Positions 8,052 through 16,476 of a stretch of 54,081 bases of DNA are shown here, in pieces. Below the pieces are notes generated by a model that made no database searches, had not been told where the DNA came from, and saw only the letters and a program-made list of their open reading frames with translations. The DNA comes from CALGDE01 sp964655355. Lineage in GTDB: Bacteria; Cyanobacteriota; Cyanobacteriia; CACIAM-69d. The stretch covers positions 1 to 54,081 of the forward strand of contig CAZZMD010000030.1 in assembly GCA_964655355.1 (NCBI GenBank), given 5' to 3'. The position numbers and the translations under genes are program-made. The first letter of the stretch is position 1. The number at the start of each line of letters is the position of its first letter.

Positions 8052-9719
8052 TTAGGAGCAAGCGGGGGCATCGGCTTGGGTGACGGTGCTCAGGTCGGGG
8101 GTGAAGATGGCGGTGTAGTCCAATCCGCCGACGCCGACGTTGTTGCAGGTGAAGGGGGTGCGATCAGCGCGGCGGGGGGAGAAGGAGGATTGGGCGCGAA
8201 TGTTGACCGCGGTTGTGCCTAGGGTTAGTTCCGTCAAAATGAGGCTGTTGCTCGCGCCGTTGCTTTGGATGGCGGAAATAAAGGTGGCTTGTTGGACGTC
8301 TCCTGTGGTCGGTGCGATTTGGGCCAGGACCGTTACGCTGGGACCGCCGCCGGCACCATAGGAGCTTAACCAGCCATTGGTGGCGAATCGGCGGAAGTCT
8401 TGGCTGGCGGTGCCTCGGGTGCCATTCACGGTAAAGGCCGCATACAGGCGATCGCTGCCATCCCATACCAATCCATAGCCGCGCCCATCGTCCGTTGTAA
8501 TTTCATAGTCTTCCCGGCACCAGGTTTGCTGACCGTTGTCAAAGCGGGCGATGCGGGGATCTTGATTGTTGCCGCTGACTTGGGTGAAGCCGATATAAAT
8601 GCTGGTGTTGCCTTCGGTCACGCGGGTGACACCGCGGTTCTGCAAGGTGGCTTCGCTTTCTTGGCAGTTGAAGGGCAGTGCATCCCCTACCTGCGACACA
8701 CCAATCATTCCATCGGTGCCCCCGTCGCCATCGCCGTTTCGGGCTTCACACCGTACAAAATTGCGGGTGATGTTCTCGCAGATAAAGTCCACCAGCCGTT
8801 GGTCGTCAAAGTCTTCGGAAGTTCGACCCCGCTCTAGGGCGTTGGAGCTGGCGGTGATGCCGAGTTCCTCCAGCGTCTCCGAGTCGAGGGTGTCGCCGAT
8901 GCTGTCTGACGAGAGGGCGGCGGTGCTCCCGGAGGTGGTGTTGTCGGCGCTGTCGGTGCTCCCGGTGTCCTGGCGATTGAGCGCGGGGCTGGTGCGTCCT
9001 CCGGTGTCGCCAAAGCTGGCTTGGCCGGAGCCTGACAGGGAGCGTCGGTTCGGCGAAGGGCTGCCAAATCCGCTGCTGCCGCTGGTTTGCGCTAGGCGAT
9101 CGCCGCCATCGATGCTGCCCGTCTCGCCCGACGTATCGGGGGATGTGCCACCGTTCGTATTGTTGGGATCCGCTGAATCAGTCTCGGCGGCGGGAGGGGC
9201 GGCCGGTGTGGCCGTCGGCTGCCATGCGCCACATTCATCCAGGACCCCATTGCGATCGGTGGTGCCGTGGTCCCCCATGCAGCCTAGGATCGCTTGCTGG
9301 CGATCGCTGGTCCGATAGGTCACTGCTCGGGCATTGGGACTTGCTGGGCTGCTTGTCTGGGCCGTCGAGGTGGATGCGGGTGCGGCGGTGTTGGCAGGGG
9401 GACCAAAGGATTGGGCCGGTGGGGCGCTAGTGTTGGTAGTCGTCGCTTCGGTGGCTGGGCGGAGGGGTAGGGCGTTAAAGGGGCCTCGACCGGAGGCGTA
9501 GGCTAAGCAGGCTTCCAGCACCGCATTGTTGGGGCGGGATCCAAATTCATTGATGCAGCCCAATAGGAGCTGGACTCGCTCATTGTAGGTGGGGCTGTTC
9601 TGGGCCCATGCCCGACTGTTACCCATCGGCAGAATCGGCCCTAGGGCGGTCACCAAAATCGGGGCGATCGCCGTGGCAGATATCAATCGACGCTGAAGGG
9701 GATGGGACGGAGGGGCCAT
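8052..9719 (-). CDS. large exported protein with duplicated Cys motif and low-complexity linker
   Basis: A 555-residue protein of unknown function. The N-terminus 'LQRRLISATAIAPILVTALG' followed by 'SRAWAQN' is a signal peptide with an AxA cleavage site, which favours ATG 9719 over an upstream GTG at 9797. Two short modules follow, 'LLLGCINEFGSRPNNAVLEAC' (core) and 'ILGCMGDHGTTDRNGVLDEC', sharing LGCxxxxGxxxxNxVLxxC. They are separated and followed by a long Ala/Thr/Ser/Gly-rich linker. The C-terminal ~250 residues ('RLVDFICENI' onward) contain several cysteines and Gly/Asp-containing strands that could form a beta-rich extracellular domain. No enzyme motif is recognised. Confidence 0.7.
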   Translation of the reverse strand: MAPPSHPLQRRLISATAIAPILVTALGPILPMGNSRAWAQNSPTYNERVQLLLGCINEFGSRPNNAVLEACLAYASGRGPFNALPLRPATEATTTNTSAPPAQSFGPPANTAAPASTSTAQTSSPASPNARAVTYRTSDRQQAILGCMGDHGTTDRNGVLDECGAWQPTATPAAPPAAETDSADPNNTNGGTSPDTSGETGSIDGGDRLAQTSGSSGFGSPSPNRRSLSGSGQASFGDTGGRTSPALNRQDTGSTDSADNTTSGSTAALSSDSIGDTLDSETLEELGITASSNALERGRTSEDFDDQRLVDFICENITRNFVRCEARNGDGDGGTDGMIGVSQVGDALPFNCQESEATLQNRGVTRVTEGNTSIYIGFTQVSGNNQDPRIARFDNGQQTWCREDYEITTDDGRGYGLVWDGSDRLYAAFTVNGTRGTASQDFRRFATNGWLSSYGAGGGPSVTVLAQIAPTTGDVQQATFISAIQSNGASNSLILTELTLGTTAVNIRAQSSFSPRRADRTPFTCNNVGVGGLDYTAIFTPDLSTVTQADAPACS

Positions 9720-10008
9720 AGGGATTGATTGCCAGGGGATTGGCGACGAATGCAAGGAAGTCAGGACGAAGGGTAGAGCACTGCAAAACGTTTTCACGCA
9801 GGAAGTTAGTTAGTTCCCTTCTGTGAAACCAGAGACTGAGCCTGGATAGGTGTTTCGCCGGATAACGTGCCCCAAGTCTAGCAAGCCTCCCCTGGCAAGT
9901 CCCAAAACATCTCTCCCAGCAGACTTTTGGGGCGAGCTGGGCGATCTTGCGGCGTCTCCCTTCGTCTAGCGCTACGGATGCTAATCCCCCCTTAGGGATG
10001 GGGTTGAC

Positions 10009-10992
10009 TTAGCCCAGCCCCAGCTCCCGGCGTAGGAGGCCCATCGATTGGGAGCCGATGTAGTTTTCACAGCAGATCACTTGGGGGGCGCGGATCAAAT
10101 CTTCGCGGGCGGCGGCAATCACGGCTTTCACTTTGGGGAAACTGTCGCGATCGCACCCGATAAACCGAGCATTTTTCACCAGGGCATTGAGTTTGTAGGT
10201 GTCGTTCGGCTGGGCGGTCATCACCATCAGCTCGTCGCCCCGAAAACTATGGACAATTACCTCCGATGCCCGTAGCCAGCCGGCGCTAATGCTGACGAGA
10301 CCGATGCGGGTTTCCTCCGGTAGATTCCGCACAAATTCAATTTCTTCCGCGTAGTCGTAAATATCCACCGGAATAATCCGTACGGATTTGGGGGCGGCAA
10401 TTTTTTCCGCATCGCCAATAAAATATCGACTGGTGACCACCGTTGCCGATGCCATGCGATCCAGGGAGTCTGATAAATCCTCCAGGGCCACAAGCTGGAC
10501 CGGAATTTGTAGCGCTTGCTCAATTTCCGAGGCCATGATTTCCCCGACCCCCAAATCCTGCTGGGGAGCCGTCACAATCACCCGCGCCCCACACCGGAGT
10601 CGCCAGTCAATTTCCCCGAGGAAAAGCTCCCGCGCTTCACTCAGGCTACATCCCGATTCCAATAAATTATCCAGGCTCTGCTTCACCACCCCATAGGCAT
10701 CGGGATGGGAGTCAAAAATGGGCGATCGCAGTTGGGCTCCTCCTTCATGGCCCAGCGCCCGCACATAAATCCCGGACCCGGCCTGGGCTTCCACCAGTCC
10801 TGCATCCTCCAATTGGCGATAGACCTTACTGATGGTGTTGCGGTGTAGTCCCGTCTCCATCGCCAACTGTCGGGTACTCGGCAGCCGATGTCCAGGGGGA
10901 AACTGGCGCGATGCGATCGCAAACCGAATTTGGTTGAATAACTGGGAGGATGCAGAAATCTCTCCATCCGCCTGGATACGGAACCGAACCAT
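10009..10992 (-). CDS. plmA: GntR-family transcriptional regulator, PlmA type
   Basis: A 327-residue regulator. Its N-terminal winged helix (~residues 10-75) contains 'FAIASRQFPPGHRLPSTRQL' and 'GLHRNTISKVYRQLEDAGLV', clear GntR signatures. The C-terminal ~240-residue effector domain is the kind found only in cyanobacterial PlmA. PlmA was first linked to plasmid maintenance in Anabaena and later to the PipX-PII nitrogen-signalling network (family knowledge). The gene is single, as usual. A degenerate palindrome TTTTC...GATC...GAAAA lies ~130 bases upstream and could be autoregulatory (inference). Confidence 0.82.
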   Translation of the reverse strand: MVRFRIQADGEISASSQLFNQIRFAIASRQFPPGHRLPSTRQLAMETGLHRNTISKVYRQLEDAGLVEAQAGSGIYVRALGHEGGAQLRSPIFDSHPDAYGVVKQSLDNLLESGCSLSEARELFLGEIDWRLRCGARVIVTAPQQDLGVGEIMASEIEQALQIPVQLVALEDLSDSLDRMASATVVTSRYFIGDAEKIAAPKSVRIIPVDIYDYAEEIEFVRNLPEETRIGLVSISAGWLRASEVIVHSFRGDELMVMTAQPNDTYKLNALVKNARFIGCDRDSFPKVKAVIAAAREDLIRAPQVICCENYIGSQSMGLLRRELGLG

Positions 10993-11373
10993 GAGCGCTG
11001 CTCCAGAAAAAAATGCTCCCGAAAACGGAGACGGTGGCGGGGGACTCCGGTCAGACCCTGCCCCCAGCTTGGCATTGCTTGCCTCCCCTGAATGACCCCA
11101 TTCCCGGTCAGTGTAGCCCCTTCATTTTCTCGATCACGAAAAATGTTAATAAAATACCGGGGAAAATACTGGATAAATCCCGGCATTACGGGGGCTCCCC
11201 ATTGATCCTAGCTCGATTCTCGTCCCCTGGCGGCCGGTAATCCGCCCCTGAGGAGGGCTCACCCCCTATCCGGATCAAAGCCTGGTCCTGCGGGCATTTC
11301 GATAATATCTATCCCCTGGCCGATGTTTTTCTCCAAATTCTGCCCAAATTGTTCCGCCTAAACTTTCCCAACA
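10993..11373. other. Divergent intergenic region between plmA and the Spx-like gene
   Basis: No gene seen. It must hold both promoters. Near 11125-11142 an imperfect palindrome (TTTTCtcGATCacGAAAA) is followed by an AT-rich stretch; downstream, ataccgggg and a repeated 'cccgg' form short complementary segments. No riboswitch motif recognised. Confidence 0.5.
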
Positions 11374-11727
11374 ATGCTTAAGGTCTACGGTATTCCTACC
11401 TGCAACACTTGCAAAAAAGCGCTTAAATGGCTCGATACCCAGCAGATTGCCTACGAATTTATCAATACGAAGGAATCCCCCCCAACGTCGGCGGCGATCG
11501 CCCAATGGGTCCAAACCTTAGGGAATAAACCCCTCCGCAATACTTCTGGCAAATCCTATCGCGCCTTGCCCGCCACAAAGCAGGACTGGAGCGATGGTCA
11601 ATGGGTCGATGCCTTTGCCCAGGATCCGATGCTGCTCAAGCGCCCGCTGTTTGAGCGAGATGGGGTTGCCCTTAAAACCGGTTTTCGGGGCTCAGAGGAG
11701 GAGCTTTTAGGGGTTCTGAAGGAATAA
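11374..11727 (+). CDS. Spx/MgsR/ArsC-family thioredoxin-fold protein
   Basis: A 117-residue protein with 'VYGIPTCNTCKKALKWL' at the N-terminus: the C10-N-T-C13 redox pair of the Spx/ArsC family. The family's conserved C-terminal half includes 'DPMLLKRPLF'. True arsenate reductases of the ArsC type carry a CxxS or single catalytic cysteine plus three arginines; the CxxC pair and the length place it with the Spx/MgsR/YffB group. In Firmicutes, Spx binds RNA polymerase under disulfide stress; in cyanobacteria the role is not defined. Its stop codon is inside a 10-bp tandem duplication (11723-11742). Confidence 0.85.
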   Translation: MLKVYGIPTCNTCKKALKWLDTQQIAYEFINTKESPPTSAAIAQWVQTLGNKPLRNTSGKSYRALPATKQDWSDGQWVDAFAQDPMLLKRPLFERDGVALKTGFRGSEEELLGVLKE

Positions 11728-11773
11728 GTCGAAATAGGTCGAACGTCTCCCTAAGGACTGTCCTAGGACTGCC
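11723..11773. repeat. Two adjacent tandem duplications covering both convergent stop codons
   Basis: First pair: aataagtcga (11723-11732) and aataggtcga (11733-11742); the Spx-like stop TAA (11725-11727) is in unit one. Second pair: cctaaggactgt (11750-11761) and cctaggactgcc (11762-11773), imperfect; the minus-strand gene stop (11763-11765) is in its second unit. Confidence 0.75.
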
Positions 11774-12851
11774 CTGATACCTGCAGAAACTTGCGGTAGA
11801 CCGAGGCGATCGCCCCCACTCGCCGCGCCTGATCGCGATAGACGCATTCCCACTGAGTGCTGGCGCTGCCTTCCCGGCGGCAAATGCCAATCAACCCCGT
11901 CGCTCGATTGGTGCCGTTTTCCAAATCTAGCTGCTGGTCTTCGTTCAGGTAGAACGATGCGGTGCGCGCCCAGGCATAGGCTTCTAATCCCCCTAATCCC
12001 TGTCGACGGGCGATCGCCAGCGCCTTCGGGAATTTCCGAGAATGGATCGGGCTGGCCTGGTTATACAAATCGGCCCCGTTCAACATCCCTTCCACATCTT
12101 CGCGAGGATCTAGACCCACCTGGGTAAAGTCTTGCAGTAGGGTTGGCAGCCGGTTCGCTAAGCGCTGGACACATTGCTGGGCTGCCAACATTAGATTTCC
12201 GCCGCTGCGTCCCTGATCGCTACAGGGCCCATAATTTGTCACCCGGGCACCCCAGGATAGGTTCCCCGGATCAATGTGCCCGTAGTAGGAGCGCGTGGGC
12301 TGGACATACAGCGACCCGCTCCTCACCATCAACTGGTAGGTCCCTTCCGCGACCCCGACCGCAACGACGCCCAAGGAGGTCGGTGTTTGGTATAGCTTCT
12401 CGAAGAGCGATCGCGCTTCCGGGATCGCCGCCCTCGACGAAGCGATCGCCCCCTCGGAGGTTTGCCCCCCTGGCGCCTGGCCGCCCCGCAGCCAAAATGC
12501 CGCCTCGTCCTTAAACGCTCCATTCGGGGGAGCCACACCAGGCTCCACTTGAGGAGAAGGCTTCACCGCAACCCCGCCCAAGTTGATAGACGCCTCCGAC
12601 TGCTGACCCCCTCCCGCAGGGACCGCTGCTTGAGGTAAGACCTGGGGGTCCAAAGGCTGCGCCTTGCCGCCAATGAAATGGCCACCGCCGCCGCCGTCCA
12701 ATAAATTATCGGTCCCCAATCCTGCCAAACTTTGGTGGGAGCTGGAAACGGTTGGAGCCAGGGACGCAACGCTCAACAGGCCAACACCACCTAGCCCCAG
12801 GGTATGAAGCAACAATCGACCCATGACCGGCGGGCGGAACATCCAACGCAT
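11763..12851 (-). CDS. exported cyanobacterial protein of unknown function
   Basis: A 362-residue protein. An N-terminal hydrophobic helix ('GRLLLHTLGLGGVGLLSVAS') serves as signal or anchor. A Gly/Pro/Gln-rich low-complexity region (~50-130) follows, then a conserved-looking globular domain: 'RSYYGHIDPGNLSWG', 'TNYGPCSDQGRSGGNLMLAA', 'ADLYNQASP', 'EAYAWARTASFYL'. Two further cysteines near the end ('GICRREG', 'WECVYRD') could pair outside the membrane. The domain recalls lysozyme-like cyanobacterial hypothetical proteins, but no catalytic glutamate can be assigned with confidence. The ATG at 12851 is preferred over a TTG 18 bases upstream. Confidence 0.68.
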   Translation of the reverse strand: MRWMFRPPVMGRLLLHTLGLGGVGLLSVASLAPTVSSSHQSLAGLGTDNLLDGGGGGHFIGGKAQPLDPQVLPQAAVPAGGGQQSEASINLGGVAVKPSPQVEPGVAPPNGAFKDEAAFWLRGGQAPGGQTSEGAIASSRAAIPEARSLFEKLYQTPTSLGVVAVGVAEGTYQLMVRSGSLYVQPTRSYYGHIDPGNLSWGARVTNYGPCSDQGRSGGNLMLAAQQCVQRLANRLPTLLQDFTQVGLDPREDVEGMLNGADLYNQASPIHSRKFPKALAIARRQGLGGLEAYAWARTASFYLNEDQQLDLENGTNRATGLIGICRREGSASTQWECVYRDQARRVGAIASVYRKFLQVSGQS

Positions 12852-13359
12852 ATAGTCAGAAATAAACAAAATCAGCGTGATTAAAAAAGATTAGCTTGAG
12901 GAGAAAATTGCTAATCTGCCAGCAAAATGGACAGACTGCAAGCCCTTGGAATAATAACCATTCCAGTGACATCTCCCTAGAACATCTACAAACCCCCAAA
13001 GATTTCCAGGGGGGAGCCAGCAAAATTTATACCGCCCCATAGTAGCCTCTGAAACACTTCTTAGGGTAGCGCAGTTTTTTTTTACAGTGATTTTGTTCTG
13101 GCAAGCAATGATCCCCCTAATGCCCTCCAGCATAGGGGAGGTGAACCCGTCGATCCCATGATTTGGCCTATGCCCACACCATCACAGCCCTGGAGGACAC
13201 GAGTTGATTTTTGTAGCCCAACTGTTTGCCTGCCCTGACAAAAGGAAAGCGCTAGGGAATCCCAGCGCTTTCCTTGTTATGCACTACTTATGCACTACTT
13301 TTTTTAATGCCTTTGCGGGAGCAACCAGGCACCCCGGTTAGGCAGTTCTGGCGTCCTGA
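12852..13359. other. Interval with no gene between the exported-protein gene and petE
   Basis: Contains the petE terminator (13244-13273). A run of nine T at 13075-13083 on the plus strand follows a weakly paired stretch, which could be the end of an unrecognised small RNA. No protein-coding frame stands out. Confidence 0.5.
13244..13273 (-). terminator. Terminator of petE
   Basis: Perfect 10-bp stem GGAAAGCGCT (13244-13253) / AGCGCTTTCC (13264-13273), 10-base loop. On the minus strand the hairpin is followed by TTTTGTC. It lies 87 bases past the petE stop. Confidence 0.88.
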
Positions 13360-13749
13360 TTACTGGACGACAACCTTGCCCACCATGCCTGCGCCGCGGT
13401 GGGGGGTGCAATAGTAGCTATATTCACCGGCGGGCAGATCACCGGGAAGGGTCAATTCCACCGTGCCCTTGCCCTGAAGCTTGCCGAGGGCTTTGACGTC
13501 AGCTTCCGCAAACTTGGAGCTGTCGTCAAACACGATGTTGTGGGGCAGACCAGCGGCATTGTTCCAAACGATGGTGTCGCCGGGGGAAGCGGTGACGGAG
13601 TTCGGCTGGAACTGCAACGAGGGGCTCATTTCAACCGTTTGGGTTGCCGCGTTGGCCGCAGGTGCAGCGAAGCATGCCAAGCCAAACAGGAGGCTCAAGG
13701 TCATAGCAGCTAGGCCAAGGCGACGGCCTGCCGATTGAATAAAACTCAT
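13360..13749 (-). CDS. petE: plastocyanin
   Basis: A 129-residue blue-copper protein that carries electrons from cytochrome b6f to photosystem I in the thylakoid lumen. Residues 1-34 are a Sec signal peptide (basic start, hydrophobic core, APAANA before the mature ATQTVEM). Copper ligands are visible: H70 in 'GLPHNIVFD', then C114, H117 and M122 in 'YYCTPHRGAGMVG'. The ATG at 13749 fits the signal peptide and has caggaa upstream; an upstream in-frame start would add a non-signal-like leader. Cyanobacterial petE is usually copper-induced and swapped with cytochrome c6; no regulator lies beside it here. Confidence 0.97.
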   Translation of the reverse strand: MSFIQSAGRRLGLAAMTLSLLFGLACFAAPAANAATQTVEMSPSLQFQPNSVTASPGDTIVWNNAAGLPHNIVFDDSSKFAEADVKALGKLQGKGTVELTLPGDLPAGEYSYYCTPHRGAGMVGKVVVQ

Positions 13750-13808
13750 TATGGTTTTTCCTGTGAATAGAGGGACGCCGTTAGACAACTTGTCTTATTA
13801 CTCTGTGA

Positions 13809-13836
13809 ATTGTACCGCCCTAAGCCCCTCGTCACC
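13809..13836 (-). promoter_or_regulatory. Candidate petE promoter
   Basis: On the minus strand a TACAAT -10 box (plus-strand ATTGTA at 13809-13814) lies 60 bases before the petE ATG. With 17-base spacing the -35 position reads TGGTGA, a weak match. Judged by eye only. Confidence 0.45.
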
Positions 13837-13954
13837 ACTACCCCTTGGTTTTGGTAGATTCTTCGAGCGAGTTTCGTTACATTGAGAAATATAAAGTGGG
13901 AAGCGCGCTTGCAGCTACTTTCCCCAGGTGTCCCTCCCATTCTTAAGCTGTTGT

Positions 13955-15016
13955 ATGAATACTGTTGCGCCTCCGATCGCCCTGGCAAAGTTGGTTCACC
14001 AGGGGCTTCAGCAGGGCAAGATGGCCCTCAGCGTCGTCCATAAGGATTTGACCTCTCGTCTGTTCTCCGCGATTCGCCCGTCGGATCGGACCTTGCCTGA
14101 TTTGGACCCTTCTGTGGTAGAGGACCTCCAGCAGCGCATTACGGCCTTGGTGGATGAGGATTGGCGGGATGGGGAACAGGGGGTTTATCCCATCCAGCTC
14201 CTTTTCGACGAGCCCTGGGGGGATTATTTACAGATTTATCCTTGGCTCTGCTGGGACAGCTTTGGCAGTTGGAATCGATCGGTGGAGGGGCGTTTCTATG
14301 ATTTTTCTCCGTCCATTGATGTCGATAAATACCCAAAGTACTACGCTCGGAATTTTCACAATCAAACGGACGGCTACCTCAGCGATACCTCTGCGAAACT
14401 TTACGATTTGCAGGTGGAGCTTCTGTTTGGCGGGGTGGCAGATGCCATGCGACGGCGGGTGATTAAGCCGTTGAAGGCCGGTTTGGATGCCCTGGGTGTC
14501 CAGGAGCCTCGAATTTTGGATATTGCCTGTGGTACGGGATGCACCTTGCGGAACCTGAAGGCGGCTCTGCCTCAGGCGTCTCTGTTTGGTTTGGATTTGT
14601 CGCCGAATTATCTGCGCCGGGCGAACCAGGTGCTGGGCCGTTTACCTGATGCCCTGCCCCAATTGATCCAGGGGAATGCGGAATCGTTGCCCTACCTCGA
14701 TGGGTATTTCCAGGGCATTACGAATGTTTTTCTCTTCCATGAGGTTCCGGGCCCCATTCGGCAGCGAATTATTAATGAGAGCTATCGGGTGCTCGCGCCA
14801 GGGGGTGTGTGCGTCATTTGTGATTCCATCCAGCAGGATGATTCGCCGGCGATGGCGCCGGTGTTCCAGCGATTCTCTGGTATTTTCCATGAGCCCTTTT
14901 TTGTGGACTATATAAAGGACGATATTGGCGGGCGTTGCCAGGCGGCGGGCTTTGAGGTTGTGGAGTCTTATACCCATTTCATGAGTAAGTACTGGGTGTT
15001 GAGGAAGCCAGGTTGA
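13955..15016 (+). CDS. class I SAM-dependent methyltransferase
   Basis: A 353-residue protein. The N-terminal ~175 residues are a cyanobacteria-specific region ending 'KYYARNFHNQTDGYLSDTSA'. The Rossmann methyltransferase core follows, with SAM-binding motif I 'ILDIACGTGCTLRNL', acidic 'LFGLDLSPNYL' and a 'FLFHEVPGP' motif IV-like loop. This domain order matches a widespread cyanobacterial family of UbiE/small-molecule-type methyltransferases of unknown substrate. The ATG at 13955 is chosen rather than an upstream GTG. It is divergent from petE, about 200 bases apart, so promoters may interfere, but there is no direct functional link. Confidence 0.88.
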   Translation: MNTVAPPIALAKLVHQGLQQGKMALSVVHKDLTSRLFSAIRPSDRTLPDLDPSVVEDLQQRITALVDEDWRDGEQGVYPIQLLFDEPWGDYLQIYPWLCWDSFGSWNRSVEGRFYDFSPSIDVDKYPKYYARNFHNQTDGYLSDTSAKLYDLQVELLFGGVADAMRRRVIKPLKAGLDALGVQEPRILDIACGTGCTLRNLKAALPQASLFGLDLSPNYLRRANQVLGRLPDALPQLIQGNAESLPYLDGYFQGITNVFLFHEVPGPIRQRIINESYRVLAPGGVCVICDSIQQDDSPAMAPVFQRFSGIFHEPFFVDYIKDDIGGRCQAAGFEVVESYTHFMSKYWVLRKPG

Positions 15017-15182
15017 GATTGGAGAGATGCGGGGTCGTCTGAGCGGCCGTGCTAGAACGGGTCCAGGGTGGGCCGCGCCTGGATGATCGATGGGATTTTT
15101 TCCTGTGGGGATCTGAGGCGCTGGTCCACTTACACCGGCGACGGTAGAAAAACGTTAAGCCTAAAACTTCGGGAGGGGCGCA

Positions 15183-15641
15183 ATGGATCTAGATGCATTG
15201 ACGGGGGCGGAAGTGGATCCTCAAGCGGAGATTGAAGATCGGGTTAGTGTCATTGAGACGGTGATTTCGAGTTTGGCGGAGGAGGGGAGTCCTTTGGTGA
15301 GTCGCCAGGGCACCCGCACGCTGTGGAAGTTTAAGTACGGCACGATTGAGGTGTTGGTGCAGCTGACGGGGGGCTCTAACGAGGATACGTTGACGGTGTG
15401 GTCGGCGGTGTTGGATCTGCCGGCGAAGAATGAGGAGCAGATGATGGCGGAGCTGATGGCGGCCAATTGGGCGAGTACCCTGGAGGCGCGTTTCGCGGTC
15501 ACGAGTAATCAGGTGGTGGTGGTGACGAGTCGGACGGTGGAGGATCTGTCGGCGGCGGAGATTTCTCGGGCGATTACGTTGGTGGCGTCGATCGCGGATG
15601 AGAGCGATGAGCCGTTGATCGAAAAGTATGGTCAGGGGTAG
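15183..15641 (+). CDS. YbjN domain-containing protein
   Basis: A 152-residue acidic protein with the alternating strand-helix pattern of the YbjN / type-III-secretion-chaperone-like fold: 'VIETVISSLAEEG', 'LWKFKYGTIEVLVQL', 'TLTVWSAVLDLP', then a helical end. No catalytic residues. A GGGAGG sequence just precedes the ATG. Its last 14 bases overlap the start of the lipoate-ligase-like gene, so the two are probably translationally coupled. Confidence 0.8.
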   Translation: MDLDALTGAEVDPQAEIEDRVSVIETVISSLAEEGSPLVSRQGTRTLWKFKYGTIEVLVQLTGGSNEDTLTVWSAVLDLPAKNEEQMMAELMAANWASTLEARFAVTSNQVVVVTSRTVEDLSAAEISRAITLVASIADESDEPLIEKYGQG

Positions 15642-16476
15642 GTCCCTGGCGGGTGTGCGCAATAGGCCCATTGACGATAATTCCTGGTGCTACCTGCCCT
15701 ATGGGGTGGCATCGGGGGTGGTGCAGATGGGGCGCGATCGCTGGCTCTGGGAGGAGCATGCGGCGGGGCGTGTTCCGTCGGTGTTGAGGTTTTATGGGTG
15801 GTCGGAGCCGACGATTTCCCTGGGGTTTCATCAAAAGTCTTGGCCGGACCGTTGGAATGAGCTGAGGTGGCGGGGGCGACCGGTGCCCCTGGTGCGTCGA
15901 CCGACGGGGGGGCGGGCAGTCCTCCATCAGGGCGGGCTGACTTATGCGGTGGTGACGTCGACGGTGGGCACGAATCGGGCGATCGCCTATGAAACCCTAT
16001 GTCGATGGTTGATTGATGGATTTAGTTCGCTGGGAGTTTCCCTGAATTTTGGCACCATGAAGGTGCGCCGGGACAATCGGAAAAATCCCAATTGTTTTGG
16101 GTTGTCGACGGGGGCGGATTTGTGTTTGCCCGATGGGACGAAAGTTATCGGGAGCGCTCAGGTGTGGCGCGATCGCACGGTGTTGCAGCATGGCACGGTG
16201 TTGCTCAATCCCGATCCGGATTTATTTGAATTGGTTTTTGGGATGCCGGCTCCCCGCAGTGATTTTGCCCCTTGGCGGCGGCTGGAGCAGGAGTTTAGGG
16301 CGGAGGGGGGGCGCGATCGCCTGTGCGAGATCCTGAAGGGGGCGGCGCAGCGGCAGTGGTCTGGACCTTGGGAGGACGGGCAGGGGGATCCATCAGATCC
16401 ATCAATGCCGAACCTGCTTCTAGGACAGGTTTCTGGGGGTGGATCCGACGGTGACGGATTCGTAGGACGACCGTAG
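15628..16476 (+). CDS. lipoate/octanoate-protein ligase-like protein (LplA/LipM family)
   Basis: A 282-residue protein of the biotin/lipoyl-attachment enzyme fold. Diagnostic segments are 'LRFYGWSEPTISLGFHQ', 'PLVRRPTGGRAVLHQGGLTY' and 'SADLC'-like 'LSTGADLCLPDGTKVIGSAQ', with the conserved lysine in 'GTKVIGSAQVWR'. It likely transfers a lipoyl or octanoyl group to E2/GcvH proteins, or is an amidotransferase; which acyl donor is used is not clear. The ATG at 15628 overlaps the upstream gene. The 3' end overlaps the convergent 4Fe-4S/EF-hand gene by 57 bases. The last ~35 residues are low in complexity. Confidence 0.85.
   Translation: MVRGRSLAGVRNRPIDDNSWCYLPYGVASGVVQMGRDRWLWEEHAAGRVPSVLRFYGWSEPTISLGFHQKSWPDRWNELRWRGRPVPLVRRPTGGRAVLHQGGLTYAVVTSTVGTNRAIAYETLCRWLIDGFSSLGVSLNFGTMKVRRDNRKNPNCFGLSTGADLCLPDGTKVIGSAQVWRDRTVLQHGTVLLNPDPDLFELVFGMPAPRSDFAPWRRLEQEFRAEGGRDRLCEILKGAAQRQWSGPWEDGQGDPSDPSMPNLLLGQVSGGGSDGDGFVGRP

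Noticed and set aside
13075..13083. Run of nine T as a terminator of a small RNA
   Set aside because: No convincing preceding stem or promoter found by eye; left as a note in the interval entry.
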